This document shows, piece after piece, positions 1-8,410 of a stretch of DNA of 64,000 bases. The position numbers were made by a program, and so were the translations under genes. Each line of letters begins with the position of its first letter. Position 1 is the first letter of the stretch. The DNA is taken from assembly GCF_013761175.1 (NCBI RefSeq), contig NZ_JACDUR010000002.1:186001-250000 (forward strand). Direction: 5' to 3'. The stretch is from Nonomuraea soli. GTDB taxonomy: Bacteria > Actinomycetota > Actinomycetes > Streptosporangiales > Streptosporangiaceae. The notes under the pieces are model-generated. The model did not search any database, was not told where the DNA came from, and saw nothing but the letters and a program-made list of their open reading frames with translations.

Positions 1-1705
1 CCACCTCAACACGATCGTCGCCTACTCGATCTCCTGGGGCGGCCTGCTGGCGTTCGTCATCGTCTTCACCGCCCGGCGGCCGCTGGCCCGCCGCACCAGG
101 CGGGCGGCCCGCCTGGCGTACTGCGGCCCCGCGGCGGCGATGGCGCTGTGGAGCGCCGTTGCCACGCTGCTCGCCCCCCACCCGCTCGGCTGGCTCGGGC
201 TGGTGCACACCGGCCAGACGGCCGTCGTGGCGCTGAGCCTGATCATCGGGATGACGTGGGGCTACCTCACCTTCCGCGGCAACCCCGACCCCGCGATGCG
301 CGCCAGGATGCGGTGGATGCTCGGCGGAGGCGTGGTGTCCGGCCTGCTGGCCATCTCCGGCTGGCACCTGCCCGAGCTGGTCACCGGGGCGCAGGCCCTG
401 CCCTGGGGCGCGATGGGCCTGGCGGGACTGCCGTTCGTGGCGGGCATCGGGATCGCGCTGCGCCGCCACCGCCTGTTCGACATCGAGAGGCTGGCCAACC
501 GGTCGCTCGTCTACTCCGTCGTGGTCGCGTGCCTCGTCGCCGGGTACGCCGCGATGGTGACGCTACTGGTCAGCGGGGTGCGGTTGTCGCAGACCGCCGC
601 GGCGGGGCTGGCCGCAGCCGGAGCCGCCCTCGCGCTGGCGCCCCTGCGCGGGCTGGCGCAGAGCACGGTCAACCGGATGATGTACGGCGACCGCCACGAC
701 CCCGCCGCGGCGCTGGCCAGGCTCGGCGCCCGGCTGCAGGCCGTCCCGCTGCCGGCCGAGGTGCTCCCCGCGATCGTCGAGACGGTCGCCCGCTCGTTGC
801 GCGTGCCGTACGCCGCCATCGACCTGGCGGACGGCGCGGGAACCCTGCGGCAGGCCGCCCAGCACGGCGTCCCCATCGGGCAGGTCCACGCCGAGCCGCT
901 GCTCCACCACGGCGAGCTCATCGGGCGGCTGCGGGTGTCGGCGCGCGGCCACGACGACCCACTCGAACCCGTCGACGTGCGGCTCATCGGCTCCCTGGCG
1001 CAGCAGGTGGGCACCGCGGTGCAGGCCGTACGGCTGCACGAGGACCTGGTCAGGTCACGCGCCGAGGTCGTGGCCTCCCGCGAGGCCGAACGGCGCAGGC
1101 TCCGCCGCGACCTGCACGACGGGCTCGGCCCGACACTGGCCGCGATCGGGCTCAAGAGCGGCCTGGCCAGGCGCGCCGTCCCCGCGCAGTCACCCGCGCG
1201 GCGGCTGCTGGACGAGGTCTGCGCCGAGGCCTCCGCGTCGATCGACGACGTCAGACGCCTGGTCGAGGCGCTGCGGCCGCCCGCCCTCGACGAGCTCGGC
1301 GTGGTCGGCGCGGTCAGGGCCAAGGCGCAGGCCCTCGCGGTCGAGCTGGACGTCGAGGTCACCGGTACCGAGCCGATGCCCGCGCTGCCCGCCGCGGTCG
1401 AGGCGGCCGCCTACGGCATCGCCGTCGAGGCCGTCACCAACGCCGTGCGCCACAGCGGCGGCACGAGGTGCGAGGTGCGGATCACGCTGGTCGGCGGCGA
1501 CGTGGAGGTGCTGGTCACCGACGACGGCCACGGACCGCGGCCCGGCCGCACCACCGGCGTGGGCCTGCACTCGATGAGGGAACGGGCGGCCGAGGTGGCG
1601 GGCACCTGGTCGATGGCCTCCGCGCCGGGCGGCGGCACCGCCGTACGGGCCCTGCTGCCCGCGAGACCGGAAGGCCACGATGATCACCCTGATCCTCGCC
1701 GATGA
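1..1705 (+). CDS. Sensor histidine kinase (5' end outside window)
   Basis: The frame is open from the first bases, so the true start lies upstream; about 567 residues are visible. The visible N-terminal part is hydrophobic and looks like several membrane helices. A GAF-like segment (around ARLGARLQAVPLPAEV) follows, then a HisKA_3 dimerisation helix with the phospho-acceptor His in RRDLHDGLGP (codon 1115-1117). The ATPase domain has an N-box (EAVTNAVRHSGG) and a glycine box (DDGHGPRPG). This is the NarX/DesK-type kinase layout. The next gene, a NarL-type response regulator, starts 26 bp before this stop codon, so the two are co-translated partners. The signal sensed cannot be read from the sequence. 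The nearby multicopper oxidase makes a copper or redox cue possible, which is inference only. Confidence 0.9.
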   Translation, partial: HLNTIVAYSISWGGLLAFVIVFTARRPLARRTRRAARLAYCGPAAAMALWSAVATLLAPHPLGWLGLVHTGQTAVVALSLIIGMTWGYLTFRGNPDPAMRARMRWMLGGGVVSGLLAISGWHLPELVTGAQALPWGAMGLAGLPFVAGIGIALRRHRLFDIERLANRSLVYSVVVACLVAGYAAMVTLLVSGVRLSQTAAAGLAAAGAALALAPLRGLAQSTVNRMMYGDRHDPAAALARLGARLQAVPLPAEVLPAIVETVARSLRVPYAAIDLADGAGTLRQAAQHGVPIGQVHAEPLLHHGELIGRLRVSARGHDDPLEPVDVRLIGSLAQQVGTAVQAVRLHEDLVRSRAEVVASREAERRRLRRDLHDGLGPTLAAIGLKSGLARRAVPAQSPARRLLDEVCAEASASIDDVRRLVEALRPPALDELGVVGAVRAKAQALAVELDVEVTGTEPMPALPAAVEAAAYGIAVEAVTNAVRHSGGTRCEVRITLVGGDVEVLVTDDGHGPRPGRTTGVGLHSMRERAAEVAGTWSMASAPGGGTAVRALLPARPEGHDDHPDPRR

Positions 1706-2321
1706 CCACCCCGTCTTCGCCTCCGGCCTGCGGGCGGTGATGGAGGCCGAGGACGACCTGGAGGTGCGCGGCGTCGCGGCCACCGGGGAGGAGGCGCTGC
1801 GGCTCGCCCTGGAGCACCGCCCCGACGTCGCCGTGCTCGACGTCACCATGCCCGCGGGCGACGGGCTGACGGTCACCGCCCGCATGCGCGGCGCCGGGCT
1901 GGCCACCCGGGTGCTCATCCTGACCATGGACGGCGGCGACGAGAACGTGCTGGCGGCGCTGCGGGCCGGGGCGTACGGTTACGTGCTCAAGGGCGCAGAC
2001 GGCGAGGCGATCGTGGCCGCCGTGCGGGCCGTCGCGCGCGGCGAGGCGGTCTTCGGGGCGGGCGTGGCCGGGCGCATGCTCGCCCACTTCGCGCGTTCCG
2101 CCGCGGCGGCGCCCTTCCCGCAGCTCACCGAGCGGGAACAGCAGGTGCTGGAACTGGTGGCGCGCGGGCTCGACAACGGGACGATCGCGCGGCGGCTGGG
2201 CGTCAGCGGGAAGACCGTGCGCAACCACGTGTCGAGCGTGCTGACGAAGCTGCAGGTGAGCGACCGCTCCGCGGCGATCGTGCGGGCCCGCGAAGCCGGC
2301 CTGGGCGGCGCGACGGAGTAA
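1680..2321 (+). CDS. NarL/FixJ-family response regulator
   Basis: This 213-residue protein has a receiver domain with the acidic pocket D8-D9 and the likely phosphorylation site D54 (AVLDVTMP). A C-terminal LuxR-type helix-turn-helix follows (LTEREQQVLELVARG ... GKTVRNHVSSVLTKL). It overlaps the upstream histidine kinase by 26 bp and is almost certainly its cognate regulator. A 74-bp gap separates it from the small membrane protein that opens the multicopper-oxidase operon. That set is its nearest candidate target, but no operator is evident. The family assignment is secure; the regulon is unknown. Confidence 0.93.
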   Translation: MITLILADDHPVFASGLRAVMEAEDDLEVRGVAATGEEALRLALEHRPDVAVLDVTMPAGDGLTVTARMRGAGLATRVLILTMDGGDENVLAALRAGAYGYVLKGADGEAIVAAVRAVARGEAVFGAGVAGRMLAHFARSAAAAPFPQLTEREQQVLELVARGLDNGTIARRLGVSGKTVRNHVSSVLTKLQVSDRSAAIVRAREAGLGGATE

Positions 2322-2395
2322 CCGCGCACCTTCCCCGCAGTCCTGGGACATCTGCCCCATGACGCCGGGACGCCCGTCCGCCGACCCTGGCGGTC

Positions 2396-2905
2396 ATGGG
2401 GAAGCGGAGGGGCGGCGCGCTGGGCCTGGTGGCCTCGGCCATCCTCTGCCTGGCCGCCTGCCTCGCCGACGTCGTGCCCGCCTTCCAGCCGGTGCTCGCC
2501 TTCGAGCCGGTGCCCCCCTTCCAGCCGGTGTCCGCGTGGCCGGCGGCCGTCGCGGTCGCGCTCCTCCACCGCGAGCTGGCCCGGCGCGACAGCCGCCGCC
2601 CGGCCGCGTGCGCGCTGGCCCTGCTGGCCGCGGCCGCCTCGGCGGGGACGGTCACGGCCAGCCTCCCGGTCACCGCCGTGCCAGGGACCCGGCTCGCCCT
2701 GCTGTTCGCCGCCGCCGGGGGCATCGCCGCCCTGGCCCACGCCTGCCGGCGCGCCGCTCTCGTACGGCCGGCCGCCGGCGCCGCCGTGGTGGTGCTGGCG
2801 ACGCTCAGCCTGTTCACCGCCCACCCGGGCGCCCCATACGTGCTGGGCGCCGGTCCGCTCGGCCTCGCACTGCTCGCAGGGAACACCACAGGACGGAGAC
2901 CATGA
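2396..2905 (+). CDS. Small multi-pass membrane protein, unknown function
   Basis: The product has 169 residues, rich in Ala and Leu, with about four to five hydrophobic segments: one at the N-terminus near residues 8-25, then several from about residue 45 to the end. I recognise no domain. A short direct repeat near residues 27-45 (FQPVLAFEPVPPFQPV) reflects a repeated FxPV motif and is unusual. The stop codon overlaps the next start in an ATGA arrangement, so the protein is translationally coupled to the DUF6220-like protein and, through it, to the multicopper oxidase. It may belong to a membrane electron-transfer or copper-handling set; this rests on context only. Confidence 0.7.
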   Translation: MGKRRGGALGLVASAILCLAACLADVVPAFQPVLAFEPVPPFQPVSAWPAAVAVALLHRELARRDSRRPAACALALLAAAASAGTVTASLPVTAVPGTRLALLFAAAGGIAALAHACRRAALVRPAAGAAVVVLATLSLFTAHPGAPYVLGAGPLGLALLAGNTTGRRP

Positions 2906-3363
2906 AAACCACCTACAAGATCCTCGCCTACGTCATCGCCGCCGAGGTGGCCATCCAGTCGATGCTCATCGCCCTGGGCATCGCGGGACTCGGCAAGTGG
3001 GTCTCGGAGGGCAACATCTTCGAGAAGTCCGTGATGGAGGGCGAGGGCGACCTGCCCTTCCCCGAGGTCATCGGGCTCATGCTGCACGGCGTCAACGGCC
3101 ACATCGTCATCCCCGCCCTGGCGCTCATCCTGCTGATCGTCTCGTTCTTCGCCAGGATCCCGGGAGGCGCGAAGTTCGCGGGACTGGTCCTGGCGCTGGT
3201 CGCCGCCCAGGCCCTGCTCGGAGGGTTCAGCAGGGGCGGCATCCCGTGGATGGGCGCCGTGCACGGCTTCAACGCGCTGCTGCTGTTCGCCGCGGCCCTG
3301 TACACCGGGCGCAGGGTGGCCAAGACCGCTCCCGCGCAGGCGCCCGCCACGGCGGCGGCATGA
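2902..3363 (+). CDS. DUF6220-like four-helix membrane protein
   Basis: The product has 153 residues and four predicted transmembrane segments: residues about 7-29, 68-86, 93-110 and 118-135. Its organisation, including a conserved-looking HGVNGH motif before the second helix and a His in helix four (GAVHGFN), recalls small DUF6220-type membrane proteins found near oxidases. That match is from memory and not certain. The His residues could bind haem or metal. The start ATG lies inside the previous stop (ATGA) with GGAG upstream, and its own stop overlaps the ATG of the multicopper oxidase in the same way. The three genes are therefore translated as a unit. Confidence 0.72.
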   Translation: MKTTYKILAYVIAAEVAIQSMLIALGIAGLGKWVSEGNIFEKSVMEGEGDLPFPEVIGLMLHGVNGHIVIPALALILLIVSFFARIPGGAKFAGLVLALVAAQALLGGFSRGGIPWMGAVHGFNALLLFAAALYTGRRVAKTAPAQAPATAAA

Positions 3364-4808
3364 AGATCAGCCCTCGCCTGCGCCTGATGACGGCCGGCGC
3401 TGCCACGCTGGCCGTCATCGGGCCGCTGGCGTGGTTGTGGCAGGCCAGCCTGCTGCCCTCGACCTACTCCGTGCACGACCACGGGCACGGGCAGGGGCAC
3501 GGGTCGCATCACGACGGCCGCGACCTCACCTCCCTGATCGCCGACCCCTCCCGCGAAGCCGACGTCGAGCTGACGCTGACCGCTCGCCGGGAACGGTTCC
3601 GGCTGGCCTCGGGGCGCCAGGTCGACGGGTACACGCTCAACGGCCGCTCGCCGGGCCCGCAGATCACCGCCGAGGTGGGCCAGCTCGTCCAGGTGACGCT
3701 CGTCAACGCGTCGGTGCCCGACGGCATCACGCTGCACTGGCACGGCATCGACGTCCCTGCGGCCATGGACGGCGTCGCGGGCGTCACCCAGGACGCTGTC
3801 GCTCCAGGAGCCAGCTTCACCTACCGCTTCGTCGCCGACCGGGCGGGGACGTTCTGGTACCACTCCCACCAGATGTCGCACGAGCAGGTCATCGGAGGGC
3901 TGCTCGGCGCCGTGGTCGTGCGGCCCGAGCGCCCCGCGAAGGCGATCGACGTGGTGGCGCTGACCCACCTCTACCAGGGCGTGCGCACGATCAACGGCTC
4001 CGACACCGACCTGTCCGTGCCCGCGCCGCCCGGCGCGACCGCCAGAGTCCGCGTGATCAACACCGACAACGGGCCCATCCCGATGTGGGTGACCGGCACG
4101 CCGGACACCGCGCCGCGCCTGGTGGCCGTCGACGGCACCGACCTCAATGGGCCCGGCCCCGTCGAACGGGCGGCGATCCTCGTCACCTCCGGAGCGCGCG
4201 CCGACCTCGAGGTGCGCATGCCCGCCGACGGCAGCCCCGTCCGCGTGCAGATCGGCGGGCCGCTCTCGGTGGTCCTGGGCGGCGGCACGCTGCCGCCGGC
4301 CAGACGCCCGGCCGCGACGCTCGACCTGCTGACGTACGGCACGCCCGCCGCGCGGCCCCTGGCCGACGCCCGGCCCGACCGCGCCTTCCGCTACGAGATC
4401 GGCCGCCGCCCCGGCTTCCTCGACGGCGTCCCCGGTCTGTTCTGGACCGTCAACGGCCGCCTCTACCCCGACATCCCGGTCTTCACGGTCGCCGAGGGCG
4501 ACGTCGTCCGCATGACGATCGCCAACACCAGCGGCGAGGTCCACCCCATGCACCTGCACGGTCACCGCGTCCTGGTGCTGTCGCGCGACGGCGTGCCCGC
4601 CACCGGCAGCCCCTGGTGGACGGACTCGCTCAACGTCGAGGACGGCGAGTCCTACGAGGTGGCCTTCCGTGCCGGCAACCCCGGCGTCTGGGCCGACCAC
4701 TGCCACAACCTGCCGCACGCCCGCGAGGGGCTCATGGTGCACCTCATGTACGAGGGGATCACCACGCCCTTCCTCGTCGGCGGCCCGGCGGGCAACTCCC
4801 GGGAATAG
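3360..4808 (+). CDS. Multicopper oxidase
   Basis: This is a 482-residue cupredoxin-type oxidase that passes electrons from a substrate through a type-1 copper to a trinuclear centre reducing oxygen. All four copper motifs are visible: HWHGID, WYHSHQ, HPMHLHGH and the C-terminal DHCHNLPHAREGLM, which supplies the type-1 Cys, His and Met. An N-terminal hydrophobic segment (about residues 10-30) is a membrane anchor or signal. It is followed by a His-rich stretch (HDHGHGQGHGSHHDG) that could bind copper outside the cell. The ATG at 3360 overlaps the preceding stop (ATGA); I chose it over upstream in-frame starts because they fall inside the coupled upstream gene. The substrate, whether cuprous ion, phenolic or other, cannot be told. 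Confidence 0.93.
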   Translation: MKISPRLRLMTAGAATLAVIGPLAWLWQASLLPSTYSVHDHGHGQGHGSHHDGRDLTSLIADPSREADVELTLTARRERFRLASGRQVDGYTLNGRSPGPQITAEVGQLVQVTLVNASVPDGITLHWHGIDVPAAMDGVAGVTQDAVAPGASFTYRFVADRAGTFWYHSHQMSHEQVIGGLLGAVVVRPERPAKAIDVVALTHLYQGVRTINGSDTDLSVPAPPGATARVRVINTDNGPIPMWVTGTPDTAPRLVAVDGTDLNGPGPVERAAILVTSGARADLEVRMPADGSPVRVQIGGPLSVVLGGGTLPPARRPAATLDLLTYGTPAARPLADARPDRAFRYEIGRRPGFLDGVPGLFWTVNGRLYPDIPVFTVAEGDVVRMTIANTSGEVHPMHLHGHRVLVLSRDGVPATGSPWWTDSLNVEDGESYEVAFRAGNPGVWADHCHNLPHAREGLMVHLMYEGITTPFLVGGPAGNSRE

Positions 4809-4863
4809 GAGCCCTACCGCTGTCCCGCTGAGCCGTACCGCCGCCGGGTGGGCGTGGGTGGCG

Positions 4864-5256
4864 TCACCGGCCGGCCGGCTCCTCCCACCACGACAGGTGC
4901 GCGTCCGCCTCGGCCACCGGCTCGATGATCTCCCACGCCTCGGCGATCAGCCCGTCGTCGAGCCGCCACACGTCGACCACGACGATGTCCGCCCCGCCGG
5001 GCAGGCCGCGCCGCGAGTGCATCACCACGTGATCCCCGTCGGCCAGGACGTGCTTGATCTCCACTCGCATGCCCTCCAGCGGGACGAGCGCCGCGCGCAC
5101 GGCATCGAGCCAGGCGGCCTTGCCGCGGTCGTTGGCGTCCGGGCGGTGATGGACGAAACCGTCGCTCAGCAGCGGTGCGAGCGCCTCCACGTCACCGGTC
5201 GCGACCAGTGCCCCGAGCGCCTGCTGGACGATGAGCTTGTTGTTCTCCGTAGTCAT
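4864..5256 (-). CDS. SnoaL-like (NTF2-fold) protein
   Basis: The 130-residue protein has the NTF2-like cone fold pattern of the SnoaL family: an N-terminal helix (LIVQQALGALVATGD), GFVHHRP, a central beta-sheet (VEIKHVLADGDHVVMHS) and a C-terminal strand (IVVVDVWRLDDGLIAEAWE). Members include polyketide cyclases and many small ligand-binding or isomerase proteins of unknown role. The start at 5256 (MTTENN) matches the usual beginning of the family; a longer in-frame start 16 codons upstream is possible. The gene is divergent from an MmyB-type regulator across 88 bp, the usual arrangement for that regulator and its target. It converges on the multicopper oxidase with no obvious terminator between them. 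Confidence 0.85.
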   Translation of the reverse strand: MTTENNKLIVQQALGALVATGDVEALAPLLSDGFVHHRPDANDRGKAAWLDAVRAALVPLEGMRVEIKHVLADGDHVVMHSRRGLPGGADIVVVDVWRLDDGLIAEAWEIIEPVAEADAHLSWWEEPAGR

Positions 5257-5300
5257 GCCGGGCAGTTTTCCCGCCCGGTGCGGCGTTTGTCGATGAAATC

Positions 5301-5311
5301 CCATGTCATGG
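5301..5311. promoter_or_regulatory. Inverted repeat, candidate operator of the MmyB-type regulator
   Basis: CCATG-T-CATGG is a perfect 5-1-5 inverted repeat in the 88-bp divergent region. A second repeat, CCGGGC (5258-5263) with GCCCGG (5273-5278), lies directly upstream of the SnoaL-like start and could fold in its leader. An operator here would let the adjacent XRE-type protein control both genes. This is inference from position and symmetry. Confidence 0.35.
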
Positions 5312-5344
5312 CGTTCTGCCCGCCGAGGAGTAGCATCGGCACCC

Positions 5345-6103
5345 GTGAACACCGTCGGGGAGTTGCTGCGGCAGTGGCGGCATCGGCGCAGGCTCAGCCA
5401 GCTCGACCTGGCGATCGCCGCCGAGGTCTCGGCCCGCCACGTCAGCCTCGTGGAGACCGGCAAGTCCCGGCCGAGCGTCCGCATGATCCTGCGCCTGGCC
5501 GACCACCTCGACGTGCCGCTGCGCGAGCGCAACCACCTGCTGCTCGCCGCCGGTTTCGCACCCCGCTACCCCGAGCGTCCCCTCGACGGGGACGCGCTGG
5601 CGGCGGCGTGGGAGGCGGTCGCCAGGGTCCTGCGCGCGCACGAGCCGTACCCCGCGCTGGTCATCGACCGCGGATGGAACATCGTGATGGCCAACCGCGC
5701 CCTCGACCCGTTCCTCGCCCTGGCCCATCCCGGCCTGCTGGAGCCGCCGGTCAACATGGTGCGGCTCGGACTGGACCCGCGCGGGCTCGCCCCGCACATC
5801 GTCAACCTGGCCGAGGTGCGCTCGCTGCTGCGCGTCAGAATCGCCCGCCAGCTGGCCTCGGCTCCCGACGCGCGGCTCGCGGTCCTGTACGAGGAGTTCC
5901 TGGCGGGCGTGCACGAGGAGCCGGTCCACCAGGAGGTCGCGACGCCGATGATCTTCCGCTTCGACGGCAGGGAGGTGCGCCTGTTCTCCACCACCACCCG
6001 GTTCGGCACTCCCGCCGACGTCACCCTCGACGAGATCGCGATCGAGTCGTACTACCCGACGGACGCGGAGAGCGTCGCGTTCTTCAGCTCCACCAGTCCT
6101 TGA
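5345..6103 (+). CDS. XRE-family regulator with MmyB-type ligand-binding domain
   Basis: The N-terminal helix-turn-helix (residues 3-60; LSQLDLAIAAEVSARHVSLVE) is followed by a PAS-like MmyB/MLTR ligand-binding domain. The usual signature is present (YPALVIDRGWNIVMANRAL), as is a conserved C-terminal stretch (FDGREVRLFSTTTRFGTPADVTLDE). The family commonly represses or activates an adjacent divergent oxidoreductase or SnoaL gene in response to a hydrophobic ligand. I chose the GTG at 5345 (MNTVGELLRQWRHRR), with GAGGAG 14 nt upstream, because it matches family length; an ATG 14 codons upstream is an alternative. Its 3' end overlaps the convergent deacetylase gene by 20 bp. Confidence 0.88.
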   Translation: MNTVGELLRQWRHRRRLSQLDLAIAAEVSARHVSLVETGKSRPSVRMILRLADHLDVPLRERNHLLLAAGFAPRYPERPLDGDALAAAWEAVARVLRAHEPYPALVIDRGWNIVMANRALDPFLALAHPGLLEPPVNMVRLGLDPRGLAPHIVNLAEVRSLLRVRIARQLASAPDARLAVLYEEFLAGVHEEPVHQEVATPMIFRFDGREVRLFSTTTRFGTPADVTLDEIAIESYYPTDAESVAFFSSTSP

Positions 6104-6914
6104 CGACCTCGACCTGTTCGCGTTCCAGGGCCCGGTGCCAGACCGGGTCGCGCAGCAGGCGCGTCTCCCAGGCGCGCACGATGCCGTCGGGGCCGGCGAC
6201 CGCGTCCTCTCGCGACGGGTGCAGGAACAGCTCGCTCGTGCCCTCGGGCAACTCGCCCAGCCGCCGCAGGTAGTCGTCGCGCAACCGTTCGTAGGAGCCG
6301 AGCTCGGCGGCCGTGCGCCGGTTGGTGGCGATCGTCCGCGGGATGCTCACGCCGAGCGAGTCCGCCAGCGCTACCGCCTGCTCGTGCGCCGCCGCGAGGG
6401 GCGGCGGGAGCGGCCCGCCGAAGTACGGCCCGGCGTCACGCGGCAGGCGGAAGGCCAGCCCGTGGCCGGCGCACCACTGGAGCGCCTCGGCCAGCCAGGA
6501 CCGCCCGTGCAGGCCGTACAGGGTGCCCGCGTGCGAGTCGGCCGCCTCGGGGACCAGGCCGCGCTCGCTCATCCACTCCAGCTGCGCCTGCGACTCCTCG
6601 ATCACGTCCTTCGTCTCGCCCCTGGCCCCGAGCGCGAACGGGTCGACGCTGAGCGCGCCGTCGGGCTCGGCGACCGTGGCCGCCGCGCTGAGCGGGCGCC
6701 AGGACGGCAGGCCGCCCTCTCCGGTGAGCGTCACGTGCAGCCGCGGCAGGACCCCGAGCGCCATGGCCCCTGCCGCAGCGCGTGAGGAGGCAGGCGAGAC
6801 GCAGATGAGGGTGCTCGCGCTGACCAGGCCCTCGGCGAGCAGGGCGAGGATGACCTCGGTGCTGCCCGGCTCACGGCCCAGGTCGTCGGCGGTGATCACG
6901 ACGCGGCGGGTCAC
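6084..6914 (-). CDS. ChbG/YdjC-family carbohydrate deacetylase
   Basis: This 276-residue protein is a YdjC/ChbG polysaccharide-deacetylase-like hydrolase. The N-terminal VVITADDLG motif supplies the metal-binding Asp pair, LHVTLTGEGG is the family GLHxxLT element, and ADSHAGTLYG carries another conserved His. Known relatives remove an acetyl group from chitooligosaccharides or related N-acetylated sugars. The GTG start at 6914 overlaps the stop of the upstream GPH transporter (GTGA), so the two are coupled. Imported N-acetylated oligosaccharide would thus be deacetylated in the cytoplasm. The substrate is inferred from family and context. Confidence 0.87.
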   Translation of the reverse strand: MTRRVVITADDLGREPGSTEVILALLAEGLVSASTLICVSPASSRAAAGAMALGVLPRLHVTLTGEGGLPSWRPLSAAATVAEPDGALSVDPFALGARGETKDVIEESQAQLEWMSERGLVPEAADSHAGTLYGLHGRSWLAEALQWCAGHGLAFRLPRDAGPYFGGPLPPPLAAAHEQAVALADSLGVSIPRTIATNRRTAAELGSYERLRDDYLRRLGELPEGTSELFLHPSREDAVAGPDGIVRAWETRLLRDPVWHRALEREQVEVVKDWWS

Positions 6915-8242
6915 CGGGGCTGCTCCACACCCGGTTCGTCGGCGGCGGGCGCGGGCTCGACCGGGATCGAGATGAACCGCGCCGCCAGCGCGCCGATCGT
7001 GGCCAGCACGAACGGGTACACGCACAGGTACACCCGGAAGGCCAGGCCGGGATCGGAGCCGGGGTCGTCGCCGGAGTTGTAGCCGAAGAACACCCCCAGC
7101 GAGGTGAGCGCGAGGCCGGTCACGATGCCGTTGAGCCTGCCGAAGAACCCGAACGCCGACAGGAACAGCCCTTCGCGGTGTGTGCCGTTGCGGGCCGCGT
7201 CGGCGTCGAGCACGCGGGCGACGATGAGGTCGTTGGTGGCGAGCATGCCCGACCATCCGGCGCCGAGCAGCGCCCCGGCGGCGATCGCGGAGACCAGGCC
7301 GGTGGCGAAGAACAGGGCGGCGAATCCGGCGGCGAGGACGACGAACGAGATCCGCCACGTCCACAACGCTCCGCGCCGGGCGACGACCCGCGTCCAGATC
7401 GCCAGGCCGCCCGCCGAGAGGAGGATGACGATCCCCTGGAGGTAGAGGGCGTTGGAGACAGGGAGCCCGAGCGAGTAGCGCACGTACAGCTGGAGCCCGG
7501 CCAGGACGAGCGCCATGGCCATGCCGTAGCAGGCGCCGGTGAGCCCGACCTTCCAGAACAGCGGGTTGCGCACGATCGACCAGACGCTCGGCAGCAGCCG
7601 TTCCCGCGTGGAGTAGCGGGGGTTCTCCCTGGCGCTGAGCGCCATGAAGACGATCACGACGACCGCGATGACGGCGTAGACGACCGCGGTCGTCCGGAAG
7701 CCCTCGGTCGAGTTCTCGCTGCCGAAGATCTGGGTGGTGAGCAGCGGGGTGACCGCCAGTGAGATCACCAGCGCCACGAGCTGGAAACCCTGCCGCAGGC
7801 TGTTGGCGACGGCCCGGTCGCGCTCGCGGGGGTAGAGCTCGGGCAGGAGCGCGCCGTAGTTGGCGTTCAGCATGGAGTCGAACGCCTCGCACAGGATCGC
7901 GAACACCGCGAACCACAGGACGAGTCCCATGCCGTCCAGCGACTCCGGCGCCGAGAAGAACGCGATCATGGAGGCCGCGAGCAGCGGGGCGCCGACGACG
8001 AGCCAGGGGCGCCGCCGCCCGAAGCGGCTCCTGGTGTGGTCGGACAGGTGGCCGAGCAACGGGTTGTCGATCGCGTCGATGACGGCGTAGATCACCATCA
8101 CGACGCCGTAGGCCCGGACGTCCAGTCCGAGGATGTCGACGTAGTAGAGGATCATCGATCCCTTGATCATGTTGATCGGGATCGACGTGCCGAACATGCC
8201 TATGGCGTAACGCCACGCGGGGGTCCGCTCCGGCTGGAACAC
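6911..8242 (-). CDS. GPH-family (MelB-like) sugar:cation symporter
   Basis: About 443 residues with 12 predicted membrane helices. The GPH/MFS loop signature DHTRSRFGRRRPWL lies between helices 2 and 3, and an IDNPLLGHLSD element precedes it. Members import glycosides or disaccharides with Na+ or H+. The likely start is GTG at 8242 (MFQPERTPAWRYAIGMFG), preceded by AGGGT; the frame continues open upstream into the region antisense to the ROK gene, but that extension has no family match. It is the first gene of a two-gene operon with the deacetylase and is divergent from a ROK regulator, which probably controls it. Confidence 0.87.
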   Translation of the reverse strand: MFQPERTPAWRYAIGMFGTSIPINMIKGSMILYYVDILGLDVRAYGVVMVIYAVIDAIDNPLLGHLSDHTRSRFGRRRPWLVVGAPLLAASMIAFFSAPESLDGMGLVLWFAVFAILCEAFDSMLNANYGALLPELYPRERDRAVANSLRQGFQLVALVISLAVTPLLTTQIFGSENSTEGFRTTAVVYAVIAVVVIVFMALSARENPRYSTRERLLPSVWSIVRNPLFWKVGLTGACYGMAMALVLAGLQLYVRYSLGLPVSNALYLQGIVILLSAGGLAIWTRVVARRGALWTWRISFVVLAAGFAALFFATGLVSAIAAGALLGAGWSGMLATNDLIVARVLDADAARNGTHREGLFLSAFGFFGRLNGIVTGLALTSLGVFFGYNSGDDPGSDPGLAFRVYLCVYPFVLATIGALAARFISIPVEPAPAADEPGVEQPR

Positions 8243-8354
8243 GACCCTGATTGTGTCCCACTTCGGCTGGTCGGCGGAAGGCCCCTGAGCAAGCGGGCAT
8301 TTTGCATGAAACAGCCTTAATGAAGTCGTAATCGGCAGCCTGGAAGGCCGAGTA

Positions 8355-8383
8355 TTGACTGGTATGACCCGGCCGCTGATACT
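8355..8383 (+). promoter_or_regulatory. Sigma-70-type promoter for the ROK regulator
   Basis: TTGACT (8355-8360) and GATACT (8378-8383) are separated by exactly 17 bp, a near-consensus vegetative promoter. Transcription would begin near 8390, about 20 bases before the ATG at 8411. The neighbouring patch 8298-8332 is the most AT-rich stretch of this divergent region and could hold the opposite promoter and an operator. Confidence 0.6.
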
Positions 8384-8410
8384 CGGGGCACCGAGAGAGC
8401 GGACCACGCC

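Noticed and set aside
4809..4863. Terminator between the multicopper oxidase and the SnoaL-like gene
   Set aside because: No convincing inverted repeat could be found in these 55 bases.
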